This document shows, one piece after another, positions 34,169-43,086 of a DNA stretch of 64,000 nt; the first letter of the stretch is position 1, and every line of letters starts with the position of its first letter. Source of the DNA: Janthinobacterium agaricidamnosum NBRC 102515 = DSM 9628 (GTDB taxonomy: Bacteria; Pseudomonadota; Gammaproteobacteria; Burkholderiales; Burkholderiaceae_D); contig NZ_HG322949.1 in assembly GCF_000723165.1 (NCBI RefSeq), positions 2,898,903-2,962,902 of the forward strand, read 5' to 3'. The position numbers and the translations under genes are program-made. The notes under the pieces were generated by a model. It was not told the DNA's origin, ran no database searches, and saw only the letters and a list, made by a program, of their open reading frames with translations.

Positions 34169-35243
34169 GCAGCCGGCCCTCCCCGGCCTTGGCATGACGT
34201 TCCAGCAAATCGAAATAGGCGTCGGCAATTTGCGCAGCCACCCGTTCCCACGTGAAATGGGCCACCAGCGCGCGCACTTTTTCGCGTTCGGGCCTGGCTG
34301 CGACCAGCGCTTCGATGGCGTTGCGCTGCGCGACAGCATCGTCCCAATGCACTTTCTTCAGCGCAAAGGCCGCATCCGGCAAGTCCAGCGCGCTTTGCGC
34401 CGTCATCACCACCGGCGTGCCGGCCGCCAGCGCTTCCAGCACTGCCAGCGGAAACACTTCGCCATGGCTGGGCAAGGCCACCACCGCCGCCGCATGGAAG
34501 GCGCTGGCCAGCAAGGGGGCGGCATGTTCCAGCGCGCCCAGCCAGGTGACCAGCGGCAAGTGCAGCAAGTCTTGCAGATAAGCCAGGTCTTGCCGCTGCG
34601 GCGTGCCGATCATCACCAGCGGCAGCCCTGAGCCTTGCAAGGCCCGCGCCAGCCCGAGCTGGTTTTTATAGGGCGAAATCGCGCCGACCATCAGCACGAA
34701 CGGCCCGCCGATGCCGGTTTCGCGGCGGAACAGCTTGCTATCCGACGTAAAGAAATGCGGGTTAATGCCGTTCGGAAAAACCTGGATCTTGTCCGGCGCG
34801 ACCTGGAAGCCATCGATGATCGCTTGCCGTTCGGCGTCGCCCAGCGCGATCACCAGGTCGGCCAGTTGCAGCGCACGCTTGCTTTGCGCATAGCTGGTTT
34901 GCACATTCCACTCGGTCAATCTGCCGGCCAGCCGGTCGGCCAGCCGCGCGCGCAAGCCGCTGCCCCGGTTCCAGCCTGGCGACAGCAGCGGCGACAAGAC
35001 CACCGGCAAACCCAGTTCGCTGGCCAGTTCGACGATGCGGTAATTGCCATTGATCGCAGAAAACACGTGGATCAAGTCGTAATCGTCCAGCCTCTCATGG
35101 TTGGCGTCGACCAGTTCGACTTGCAGCGGGCGCCCGGAACCGGCGCTGACACGGTTCAGCGCAGCAATCGTTTCACGCACCTGGATTTGCAGGCCGCCAT
35201 CGCGCTGGAACAGCATCGGGTACGACAATATGCCTGCACGCAT
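34158..35243 (-). CDS. GT4 glycosyltransferase
   Basis: A 361-residue glycosyltransferase. The N-terminal acceptor domain has Gly-Gly-Leu-Gln-Ile-Gln-Val. The donor domain has Val-Gly-Ala-Ile-Ser-Pro-Tyr-Lys-Asn-Gln and, near the C-terminus, Pro-Leu-Ala-Val-Leu-Glu-Ala-Leu-Ala-Ala-Gly-Thr-Pro-Val, the GT4 E-x7-E type region. It probably adds one sugar to the lipid-linked repeat. It is the third gene of a minus-strand operon: GT2-GT4 fusion, flippase, this gene, MBOAT, SGNH protein. Confidence 0.82.
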   Translation of the reverse strand: MRAGILSYPMLFQRDGGLQIQVRETIAALNRVSAGSGRPLQVELVDANHERLDDYDLIHVFSAINGNYRIVELASELGLPVVLSPLLSPGWNRGSGLRARLADRLAGRLTEWNVQTSYAQSKRALQLADLVIALGDAERQAIIDGFQVAPDKIQVFPNGINPHFFTSDSKLFRRETGIGGPFVLMVGAISPYKNQLGLARALQGSGLPLVMIGTPQRQDLAYLQDLLHLPLVTWLGALEHAAPLLASAFHAAAVVALPSHGEVFPLAVLEALAAGTPVVMTAQSALDLPDAAFALKKVHWDDAVAQRNAIEALVAARPEREKVRALVAHFTWERVAAQIADAYFDLLERHAKAGEGRLHVV

Positions 35244-35252
35244 GGGACGCCC

Positions 35253-36716
35253 TTATTTGACGACATGATGGGGATGCGGCAAACCGAACACTTTGCGCCG
35301 CACGATATCGAATTCCAACGCGATCTCATGTTTCAGCAACAACACCCCGGCCACCCAGCACAGCAGCGCACCAAGCGCCGCCACGGCCAGCGGCCACAGC
35401 CAGTCCCCGGCATGGGGCCGCATCAGCAGCAGCACCAGCAGCGGCGCCAATGCCGTCAGGCAGCACAAGGCCAGGCTCTTGCGCACCGCCAGCAGCATCG
35501 GCTGGAGTGTCATGCCGCTCAGCCTCGCCAGGCAGCGGTATGTCAGCCAGCTGCGCAACAGCGTTCCCAGCAGCACCGCCCAGGCCACCGCTTCCAGTCC
35601 GAACGGCGCGGCGATGACGATGCCGGCAATCCGCGGCGGCACTGCCTGGGCGTCGAGTTGGGCCTGGGCTTTTACGTGCCCGATAGCAACAAATAAATAC
35701 CGCGCCATGCTGAACATGCTATACAAGGCCGATGAGGCACACATGATGCGGATCAAGGGCACGGCGGCGTTCCATTGCGGTCCGTACAGCAGGTTGACCA
35801 GCGGCAAAGCCATCAAGCCGAGAAAGATAAAAAACGGCCAGGCCAGCGCCGTCAGGTAGCTGATGGTATGCAAATAGGCCAGGCGCACATCGCCGCCATC
35901 GCGCGCGCGCGCCGCGAACAAGGGAAAAATCACCGGCGAAATCGCGCTGGTGATCGCCTGGTTAAACACATTCAACATGCCTTGCGCCTTGCCGAAGATG
36001 CCGACGCTGGCGATATCGATCATCTTGCCGATCACCAGCTCCGGCGCCGCCACGCCGGCTTCATCGATCAGCCCGCCGCCAGTCGACAGCGCGCCGAACG
36101 ACATGATCTTGCCGATACCCCGATGATGTGGCAGCCACGGCAATTCCGGCGGCCGCAGCCACAGGCTGACCAGCAAGGCCGCGCCGGTGCCGGCCACGGC
36201 GGCCCAGACCAGGCTCAGATACCCGAAACCGAGCAGCGCCAGCAATAGCGCCACCAGCAAGCTCACCGCGCTATTGCTGGTATTGATGGCGTACATCGCC
36301 GAAAAACGCATCTGCCGCCGCAAATACGGCAAGGTGGTGGCGCTGAAGGGTATCAGGATGAAGTTCACGGATAAGCATTGCAGCACGCCTTGCAAGCGCG
36401 GCTCGCCATAAAAGCGCGCCACCAGCCCGCTGGCCAGGAGCACCAGCGCCGCCAGCAGCCACGCGACGATCATGCTGGTCGCCAGCGCGGCGCGGATCTT
36501 TGCGGTAGTCAATTCCTTTTCCTGGATCAGGTATTGACCGACGCCGAAGTCGCGCACCACTTGCGCCAGCCCGACCAGGACCGCGCCGACCGAATACACG
36601 CCGATCTCGGCCGGCGTCAGCAAACGCGCCAGCACCATCGTCCCGGCCATGCCGAGCAATAACGCGGTATATTTCTCGCCGAACGAAAACAGCAAGGACA
36701 TGCGCGTGCTATTCAC
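35253..36716 (-). CDS. Wzx-like oligosaccharide flippase
   Basis: A 487-residue protein with about 12-14 hydrophobic helices of the MATE/MOP superfamily. The start shows Leu-Leu-Phe-Ser-Phe-Gly-Glu-Lys-Tyr and Met-Val-Leu-Ala-Arg-Leu-Leu-Thr-Pro-Ala-Glu-Ile-Gly-Val-Tyr, a hallmark of the polysaccharide flippase family. It should turn lipid-linked repeat units from the cytoplasmic to the periplasmic side. Its presence with the Wzz, Wza-like and polymerase/ligase proteins points to a Wzx/Wzy-dependent pathway. Its start overlaps the stop of the upstream fusion gene by 4 bp. Confidence 0.86.
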   Translation of the reverse strand: MNSTRMSLLFSFGEKYTALLLGMAGTMVLARLLTPAEIGVYSVGAVLVGLAQVVRDFGVGQYLIQEKELTTAKIRAALATSMIVAWLLAALVLLASGLVARFYGEPRLQGVLQCLSVNFILIPFSATTLPYLRRQMRFSAMYAINTSNSAVSLLVALLLALLGFGYLSLVWAAVAGTGAALLVSLWLRPPELPWLPHHRGIGKIMSFGALSTGGGLIDEAGVAAPELVIGKMIDIASVGIFGKAQGMLNVFNQAITSAISPVIFPLFAARARDGGDVRLAYLHTISYLTALAWPFFIFLGLMALPLVNLLYGPQWNAAVPLIRIMCASSALYSMFSMARYLFVAIGHVKAQAQLDAQAVPPRIAGIVIAAPFGLEAVAWAVLLGTLLRSWLTYRCLARLSGMTLQPMLLAVRKSLALCCLTALAPLLVLLLMRPHAGDWLWPLAVAALGALLCWVAGVLLLKHEIALEFDIVRRKVFGLPHPHHVVK

Positions 36717-38812
36717 AGCAAGCCGCTGTAAAAATCCACTACCTGTTGTTTCAAGCGGATACTGGAATACAGGGTCTCCGCCTCGCTGCGGGCCGCCAGT
36801 CCCATGGCCAGCCGGCGCGGCGTATCGGCCAGCAAGGCGGCCAGCGCATCGAGGATCGCGTCGTCGTCATGCAGCGGCACCAGCAGCCCGCCCTGGCTAT
36901 GGCGCAAGATGTCGGCAGTACCCGGCACATCGGTGCCGAGCGCCGGCACGCCGCACGCCATCGCCTCGATGGTCGAAATGCCGAAGCCCTCATTGCGGCT
37001 CAGCAGCAAATGCAGATCGAAGGCCGGCATCAGCAATTCGACCTGCGCGCTGAAACCGGTGAATATCACCCGCTCGCCGACCTGCGCCGCTTGCGCCTGC
37101 AGACGCAGCATCGCTTCCAGCGGGCCGCTGCCGACCAGCACCAGGTACAAGCCTGGAAATCGGGCCAGCAAGGCGCAGAATAGTTTCAACAACACTTGCG
37201 GCCGTTTTTGCGCCGACAGCCGGGCCACCGAACCGAGCACCAGCGCATCCGGCGGGATATTCAGCAAGCGGCGGGCGTCGATGCGGCGTTGCGCCGAGAC
37301 GATGAAGCGTTCGGTATCGACACTGTTCGGTATCACCGTCAGCCGCGTCGCCGGCACGATGTATTCCTGGTACAGCGCCAGGAAATGGGCCATCGCCGAT
37401 TCCGACACCGCGTAAATTCCGCGCACCGAACGGAATGCCTGGCGCAGCAAGGGCCGGTGCCAGGCGCTGATTTCCTGTGGCGGGAACGCATTATGCACGC
37501 TGATGACGCTCGGCAAACGGCAATGCGAGGCCAGCCACAAGGCCGACGCGCCATAATGGCTCCAGCAAAACGCCACATGCACCAGGTCGCTGCGCTGGCG
37601 CCGCAGCGTCCAGGCCGTACCCAGCCGCGCGCGCCACAGGTTCAGGCGGCGCCACTCCCATTGTTCGAAAAATAGCGGCGGCTCGAACACCAGCACCGGC
37701 AGCCGCTCCTTGCGCAAGGTAGCGGCCCAGTCATCGAACCCGGGAAAGCGCCGCAGCGCCAGCGTGCTGTCGTATCCGGCGCCGGCCAGCCAGCGCGCCT
37801 CTTGCGCCATGCGCAATTCCATGCCGCCCAACTCGCCGGAATAACTGGTGATCAGCACTTTCGGCCGGATACCGGATGTGCCGGACCACGCTTCATGGAA
37901 ATACCCGCGCAAATACGCCAGTTCCCAGCGCCGCAAGAACCGCTGGCCGGCATCGCCTGTCAGCGATGCGCGCAGCAAACCCAGGCATTCCAGCAAGAAA
38001 CGCCGCCACATCCAGCGCGGCACCCTGGCGATCATGGGCAGCTTGTGTGCCGGATTGAATTTTTCCTGGCGAAACTTGCCGCGTCCAAACTGATACGCGC
38101 GCCGCAACACATACGCGGCGGCGACCTGGCGCGGCCGGATATGATGGGCGACCACGGCGTCAGGGCAAAACCATGACAGATAACCGGCGTCAAACAGCGC
38201 CCGCGTCATCAGCGTTTCGCTGCCCATCGCATAATTGCCGCGAGCGGCATGCGGACCGATGCTGTCGTCGAAGCGCCAGCCGGACTCGAACACCTGGCGC
38301 CGGATCGCCATATTGGCGCCCCACACCAAACCGGGAAATACCGGGCCTGACGGCAAAGCCGGGTCGGTGATGCCGTAAGTCAGCCCGAGCGGGGCCAGTT
38401 GCAGCAGCCATGCGGGCGGCGTTTCGCTCCAGTCGGCGACGATGGCGCCGCCGAATACCGTGTAGCCGGGCTGGGCCTTGGCGCACTCGGCCAGCCGCAG
38501 CAGCCAGTCGGGCGCCGGCGCCGCGTCGTCATCGGAAAACACGAAGACATCATCGCCGGCGCCGGGTTCTTGCAAGCTGAACGCCAGCGCACTGTTCAAC
38601 GCGGCGTTCTTGCCGCGCCGGCCCTCGTATAAATACGTGATCGGCAGGCTGGACTGGAATTGGTCGATCACGGCGCATGTGCGGTCGCTGCTGCCATTGT
38701 CGGCGATCAGCAATTTCCAGCCGCCGGGCGGTGCGATCAAGCCTTGATAGGCTTGCAATACTTTCGGCAAGGTCGCAGCGCCATTGTAGGTCGCCATGAG
38801 AACGGTCAACAA
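36713..38812 (-). CDS. Bifunctional GT2-GT4 glycosyltransferase fusion
   Basis: A 699-residue protein. Residues 1 to about 310 are a GT2 domain (Val-Leu-Met-Ala-Thr-Tyr-Asn-Gly, Ala-Asp-Asn-Gly-Ser-Ser-Asp and a Ser-Asp-Asp-Asp-Ala metal-binding motif). Residues from about 320 to the end are a GT4 domain (Ser-Gly-Glu-Leu-Gly-Gly-Met-Glu-Leu-Arg and Gly-Phe-Gly-Ile-Ser-Thr-Ile-Glu-Ala-Met-Ala-Cys-Gly-Val-Pro-Ala). The two could add successive sugars. It is the first gene of the minus-strand operon, divergent from the O-ligase gene across about 116 bp. Confidence 0.83.
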   Translation of the reverse strand: MLTVLMATYNGAATLPKVLQAYQGLIAPPGGWKLLIADNGSSDRTCAVIDQFQSSLPITYLYEGRRGKNAALNSALAFSLQEPGAGDDVFVFSDDDAAPAPDWLLRLAECAKAQPGYTVFGGAIVADWSETPPAWLLQLAPLGLTYGITDPALPSGPVFPGLVWGANMAIRRQVFESGWRFDDSIGPHAARGNYAMGSETLMTRALFDAGYLSWFCPDAVVAHHIRPRQVAAAYVLRRAYQFGRGKFRQEKFNPAHKLPMIARVPRWMWRRFLLECLGLLRASLTGDAGQRFLRRWELAYLRGYFHEAWSGTSGIRPKVLITSYSGELGGMELRMAQEARWLAGAGYDSTLALRRFPGFDDWAATLRKERLPVLVFEPPLFFEQWEWRRLNLWRARLGTAWTLRRQRSDLVHVAFCWSHYGASALWLASHCRLPSVISVHNAFPPQEISAWHRPLLRQAFRSVRGIYAVSESAMAHFLALYQEYIVPATRLTVIPNSVDTERFIVSAQRRIDARRLLNIPPDALVLGSVARLSAQKRPQVLLKLFCALLARFPGLYLVLVGSGPLEAMLRLQAQAAQVGERVIFTGFSAQVELLMPAFDLHLLLSRNEGFGISTIEAMACGVPALGTDVPGTADILRHSQGGLLVPLHDDDAILDALAALLADTPRRLAMGLAARSEAETLYSSIRLKQQVVDFYSGLL

Positions 38813-38928
38813 GGGCGTCTCTCCTGTGTCTTACTATTACAAGGCCATCACAAAACAGTGTACTGATCGCTGTTAAGGTCCGGTTGACAGGGATCAAGAC
38901 CGGTTCGCCACCCTTCCTCTGCCCAGCC

Positions 38929-40230
38929 ATGCGCGACCTGCTGATTACCCTGGTGATATTCGGCTCCCTGCCCTTCATCTTGAAGGCGCCGGCGCTGGGC
39001 GGCCTGATGTGGGTCTGGGTCAGCGTGATGAATCCGCATACCCAGGGCTGGGGTTTCGCTACCCACTTGCCGTTCGCCTTCATCATCGCCATCGTCACCA
39101 TGTTCAGCCTGCTGATTTCGCGCTTGCCGAAAAGCTTGCCGCTGACGCCGATCAGCGTGACGCTGCTGCTGTTCGTGCTGTGGATGAACGTGACCACCCC
39201 GTTCGCGCTGGTGCAGTCGGCGTCGTGGGTGCAATGGAACAAGGTCATGAAAATCATGCTGATGACGTTTGTCACCATGATGGTGATCCGCAACAAGCAA
39301 GACGTGCAGCGCCTGATCTGGGTACTGGTGGTTTCGATCGGTTATTACGGCGTCAAGGGCGGACTCTTCACGATACGCAGCGGCGGCACCGAGCGGGTCT
39401 GGGGACCGGAAGATACCTTTATCGGCGATAACAATGCGCTGGCGCTGGCGCTGATCATCACGATTCCGCTGATGCATTACCTGCAGCAAATCACGGATAA
39501 AAAATGGCTGCGCCGTGGCTTGACCGGCATGATGCTGCTGTCCGGCCTGGCCGCGCTGGGTTCGTATTCGCGCGGCGGCTTGCTGGCGATCGCCGCCATG
39601 TGCTTATTTATGTGGATCAAGAGCGGGCGCAAGCTGGCGCTGGGTGCCTTGTTGACCATGTGTATCCCCGTGTTCCTGCTGTTCATGCCGGCGCAATGGG
39701 CCGAGCGCATGGATACCATCAGTAATTACGAGGCCGACGAATCGGCGCAAGGCCGGCTGAACGCGTGGCGCATGGCCTACAACCTGGCCCGGGACCGCTT
39801 CCTCGGCGGCGGTTTCGACGTCTCCGACCCGCTGGTATTCTTGCGCTATGCGCCGAATCCGCTCGATGTCCATGCGGCGCACAGCATTTATTTTCAGGCC
39901 TTGGGCGAACACGGCTTTGTCGGCCTGATCCTCTACCTGGTGCTGGGCTTGCTGACCTGGCGCTCGGCCGCGTGGATCGTGCGCAATACGCGCGGCCGGG
40001 CCGAACTGGCGTGGGCGTTCGGACTGGCGCTGATGATACAGGCCAGCATGATCGGCTTCGCCGTCGGCGGCGCCTTCCTGAGCCTGCTGTATTTCGACAT
40101 GCCGTATTATCTGATGGCGGCCGTCATCGCGACCCGCATCCTGGTGACGCAAGCACTGCTTGGCGCGGCGCCTGTGCCGCAAGCCAAAACCCGATTGGGC
40201 CGGCCCGTCGCCACGGCCGCCAAACCATGA
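38929..40230 (+). CDS. O-glycosylation ligase, exosortase A system-associated
   Basis: A 433-residue membrane protein with about 11 helices, starting Met-Arg-Asp-Leu-Leu-Ile-Thr-Leu-Val-Ile-Phe, the usual beginning of this exosortase-linked ligase family, followed by Trp-Val-Ser-Val-Met-Asn-Pro-His. A Wzy/WaaL-type periplasmic region includes Asp-Ala-Arg-like Asn-Ala-Trp-Arg-Met-Ala and His-Ser-Ile-Tyr-Phe-Gln. It is proposed to attach the polysaccharide repeat to its acceptor, perhaps PEP-CTERM proteins. An in-frame TTG at 38884 has AAGG in front of it, but the family start is ATG 38929. It overlaps the deacetylase gene by 4 bp. Confidence 0.83.
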   Translation: MRDLLITLVIFGSLPFILKAPALGGLMWVWVSVMNPHTQGWGFATHLPFAFIIAIVTMFSLLISRLPKSLPLTPISVTLLLFVLWMNVTTPFALVQSASWVQWNKVMKIMLMTFVTMMVIRNKQDVQRLIWVLVVSIGYYGVKGGLFTIRSGGTERVWGPEDTFIGDNNALALALIITIPLMHYLQQITDKKWLRRGLTGMMLLSGLAALGSYSRGGLLAIAAMCLFMWIKSGRKLALGALLTMCIPVFLLFMPAQWAERMDTISNYEADESAQGRLNAWRMAYNLARDRFLGGGFDVSDPLVFLRYAPNPLDVHAAHSIYFQALGEHGFVGLILYLVLGLLTWRSAAWIVRNTRGRAELAWAFGLALMIQASMIGFAVGGAFLSLLYFDMPYYLMAAVIATRILVTQALLGAAPVPQAKTRLGRPVATAAKP

Positions 40231-41168
40231 TTCCGGCCTGGCCATGGCGCACGCCATGCCTGTCGATCCTGATTTACCATCGGGTGGCCGCCAGCCCGCA
40301 AGCGCTGTTTCCCGGCGCAATGCATGCCAGGCTGTTCGAACGCCAGCTATCCGTGCTGAAACGGTTTTTCACCGTCTTGCCGCTGGAGCTCGCCGTGTGC
40401 CGGCTGCAAGACGGCAGCTTGCCGCAACGCGCGGCCTGCATTACCTTCGACGATGGCTATGCCGACAATGCCTCAGTGGCGCTGCCCTTGCTGCAAAAAT
40501 ACGGCTTGCCCGCCTGTTTCTTCATCAGCACAGGCTATCTGGATGGCGGCCGCATGTGGAACGACGACATCATCGAAGCGGTGCGCGATGCGCCGGACGC
40601 CTGCCTCGACCTGTCTGCACTGGGACTGGCAGTGTTGCCGATCGCCACGCTGGCCGAACGGCGCAGCGCCATCGCCACCATCATTGCCAAGCTGAAATAC
40701 CTGCCCTTCAGCCGGCGCCAGGCGATCGCCGCGCAATTACATGCACAAAGCAGCCATCCGGCGGCGCCGCCGCTGATGATGAGCAGCGCACAAGTACGCA
40801 CGCTGCAGCAGGCCGGCATGAGCATCGGCGCGCATACCGTCAGCCATCCTATCCTGTCCAGCTTGTCCGAACCCGCCGCCCGGGCCGAGATCGCCAACGG
40901 CAAGCGCCAATTGGAAGAATGCATTCAAGCGCCGGTGACGCTGTTTGCCTATCCGAACGGCAAGCTGCAACAGGATTACGGCCCGCTGCATGCGCAGATC
41001 GTCAAAAGCCTGGGTTTTACGGCGGCCGCGAGCACCGACCCGGGCGCGGCGCGGCACGGCGACGACTTGTTTCACTTGCCGCGATATACACCGTGGCGTC
41101 CTGGCGCGCTGGGATTTCTACTGCAACTGCAACAAAACCGTTATCGCCACGCGCCCTGTGCGCCATAA
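40227..41168 (+). CDS. Polysaccharide deacetylase (CE4/NodB domain)
   Basis: A 313-residue deacetylase. The first half has Leu-Ile-Tyr-His-Arg-Val and the metal-binding Thr-Phe-Asp-Asp-Gly-Tyr-Ala-Asp (about residues 73-80), then Cys-Phe-Phe-Ile-Ser-Thr-Gly-Tyr. Later come Gly-Ala-His-Thr-Val-Ser-His-Pro, supplying two histidines, and Phe-Ala-Tyr-Pro-Asn-Gly. It is a different branch from the deacetylase at 12,924. It likely removes acetyl groups from the exopolysaccharide; no signal peptide is obvious. It is coupled to the O-ligase by an ATGA overlap and followed by a hairpin at 41,175. Confidence 0.84.
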   Translation: MIPAWPWRTPCLSILIYHRVAASPQALFPGAMHARLFERQLSVLKRFFTVLPLELAVCRLQDGSLPQRAACITFDDGYADNASVALPLLQKYGLPACFFISTGYLDGGRMWNDDIIEAVRDAPDACLDLSALGLAVLPIATLAERRSAIATIIAKLKYLPFSRRQAIAAQLHAQSSHPAAPPLMMSSAQVRTLQQAGMSIGAHTVSHPILSSLSEPAARAEIANGKRQLEECIQAPVTLFAYPNGKLQQDYGPLHAQIVKSLGFTAAASTDPGAARHGDDLFHLPRYTPWRPGALGFLLQLQQNRYRHAPCAP

Positions 41169-41200
41169 AAAAAATGCGGCCGGAACCAGGCCCGGCCGCA
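41167..41200 (-). terminator. Intrinsic terminator for the minus-strand SDR gene
   Basis: A perfect 9-bp GC stem (41175-41183 with 41192-41200) around an 8-base loop is followed, in the minus-strand direction, by eight T residues (41174-41167). This is a classic Rho-independent terminator for the SDR gene that ends at 41323. On the plus strand it follows the deacetylase stop but lacks a T-run. Confidence 0.7.
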
Positions 41201-41322
41201 CAAAACCTGCCGCCGCCACGCTTGGAGCGGACTTTGCAGGAAGGGTCGCTAATACACCGAGGAGCTACCCGTCACACCTTGCATATCGTTTACACACTCA
41301 TCACAAGAACAGGCGGCGCGGA

Positions 41323-41994
41323 TCAGCCGAAAGTGTGTTCCCAGGTCCAGTCATTCCTGGCTTGCGCATGCAGATCCCAGAACAGCTCGGCGATCTGGCG
41401 CGGCGCGTCGGACGCCGTATCCACCACTTGGCAAACGGTCACCGTGCCGATATGGATATTGTCTTTTTTCAGCGGCTGGAACAGCGCTTGCGCCGCGGTT
41501 CGCAAGCCGGCCTTGCCAATGCTCAGCGTCAGGAAATCGGCCGACGGATGCAGGGCCAGGCCGCCGCCGGTCAGCAAGATGGTGCCGCCGCCCTGCTGCC
41601 GCATGGCCGGCAAGGCCGTCTTGATCGCGACCAGCGCGCTGGACAAGTTGATTTGTAGGTCAGACGACAATTCGCCGGAAGATTGCTGGTCGATAGGCAT
41701 CGCTTGCAATCCGCCCAGTGGATCGTAGTGCAACACTCCGGCGTTGTAATGCAGCACCAGCTCGCCATGAATCGCGGCGCGGCCGACCAGTTCCAGGATT
41801 TGCGCCGGTTTGCTGGCGTCGGCTTGCATCAGCGTGACATGGGCGCCGCCCTGGCCGAGCACTTCGGCCAGCTTGCGCAAGCTTTCCAGTTTGCGCGAAG
41901 AAAGAATGATGTTGTAGCCTTCTTTGGCAAAGCGCAAGGCCGTCGCCAGGCCGATGCCCGGGCCGCAGCCGATACTCAGGAAAGTCTTGGGCAT
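41323..41994 (-). CDS. Atypical SDR family oxidoreductase
   Basis: A 223-residue Rossmann-fold protein. The cofactor loop reads Gly-Cys-Gly-Pro-Gly-Ile-Gly (about residues 9-15) and is followed by Ser-Ser-Arg-Lys, suggesting NADP(H). The Asn-Ala-Gly motif is present near residue 84. The catalytic Tyr-x-x-x-Lys is changed: the lysine of Ser-Ile-Gly-Lys is kept but the tyrosine position is serine, so ordinary SDR catalysis is doubtful. It is divergent from a LysR gene, which likely controls it. The pair sits between exopolysaccharide genes and its link to them is unclear. Confidence 0.78.
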   Translation of the reverse strand: MPKTFLSIGCGPGIGLATALRFAKEGYNIILSSRKLESLRKLAEVLGQGGAHVTLMQADASKPAQILELVGRAAIHGELVLHYNAGVLHYDPLGGLQAMPIDQQSSGELSSDLQINLSSALVAIKTALPAMRQQGGGTILLTGGGLALHPSADFLTLSIGKAGLRTAAQALFQPLKKDNIHIGTVTVCQVVDTASDAPRQIAELFWDLHAQARNDWTWEHTFG

Positions 41995-42129
41995 GTATTG
42001 ATCCTAAAAAATAAATGGACGCCGTGATGCGCTGTCATGGGTACAATGTAAAGCATGGCAACAATGAAGAGAATCGCCGCATTCATTCATACAGTATCAA
42101 CAAATTATTCATAATCAGTGCAGACAAAA

Positions 42130-43086
42130 ATGATGTCCCTTCCTCATACCGAATTGGCGTCCAATACCCGGGCGCTGTATTTGCCGGGCTTGTTCGCGTT
42201 TGAAAGCGTGGCGCGGCACATGAATTTTTCCAGGGCGGCAGTCGAAATGGGCGTCACGCCGACCGCCATCTCGCGTACCGTCAAAGTATTGGAAGAGCAA
42301 TTGAATGTGCGGCTGTTCAACCGCACCACCCGCAGCGTGGCATTGACGGAAGCCGGTGCGCAATTGCTGGACACGCTGGCGCCGGCGCTGGAACAAATCC
42401 GCAATTCGGTACAGCAAGCCGGCCTGTCGGCGGACCAGCCGGTCGGCCTGCTGCGCATCAATACCTCGTATGTGGCGTACCGGACCCTGATCGAACCGCA
42501 CCTGGAATCATTCCTGGCCCAGCATCCGGGCGTCAATGTCGAACTGGCGCTGGACAACCAGTTGAGCGATGTGGTCGGCGAAGGTTACGACGCCGGCATC
42601 CGGCTGGGGCATGCCATCCAGCGCGACATGATCGCCGTCTTGCTGGGCGGCGCGCAGCTGCGCACGCTGGTGGCGGCGCCGTCCTATTTACAACGGCATG
42701 GCGCGCCGAAAACGCCGCACGACTTGCTGAACCACGCTTGCATACGCCAGCGTTTCCCCGACAGCGGCCGGCCATTCGAATGGCGTTTCCAGAACGGCCG
42801 CGAGATCACCCAAATCGATGTGCAAGGCCGGCTGGTGTTCGATGAAATGCGTTCCGCGCAGGAAGCGGCCGTACGCGGCCTGGGCATCGCCTATGTCTTC
42901 GAGGACTTCGCCCGCGCAGACATCGACAGCGGCCGGCTGCTGCCGCTGCTGGAACGCTCCAGGGTGGCCGGCAGCGCGTTCTACCTGTATTACCCGAACC
43001 GGGCGCACATGCCCGGCAAGCTGCGCGCCTTCATCGACTTCATGCAGGCCGCCAACCGGCCGCCCGCACAGGACTCGCACGCCTAG
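42130..43086 (+). CDS. LysR family transcriptional regulator
   Basis: A 318-residue regulator with an N-terminal winged helix-turn-helix (Phe-Glu-Ser-Val-Ala-Arg-His-Met-Asn-Phe-Ser-Arg-Ala-Ala, then Thr-Pro-Thr-Ala-Ile-Ser-Arg-Thr-Val-Lys) and a periplasmic-binding-like effector domain. It resembles the GcvA-like subgroup. Starts are possible at GTG 42118, ATG 42130 or ATG 42133; the first ATG is used. It likely regulates the divergent SDR gene from the 135-bp spacer, which holds a small palindrome (ATTAT-TC-ATAAT, 42104-42115). It overlaps the convergent amidotransferase gene by 4 bp. Confidence 0.87.
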   Translation: MMSLPHTELASNTRALYLPGLFAFESVARHMNFSRAAVEMGVTPTAISRTVKVLEEQLNVRLFNRTTRSVALTEAGAQLLDTLAPALEQIRNSVQQAGLSADQPVGLLRINTSYVAYRTLIEPHLESFLAQHPGVNVELALDNQLSDVVGEGYDAGIRLGHAIQRDMIAVLLGGAQLRTLVAAPSYLQRHGAPKTPHDLLNHACIRQRFPDSGRPFEWRFQNGREITQIDVQGRLVFDEMRSAQEAAVRGLGIAYVFEDFARADIDSGRLLPLLERSRVAGSAFYLYYPNRAHMPGKLRAFIDFMQAANRPPAQDSHA

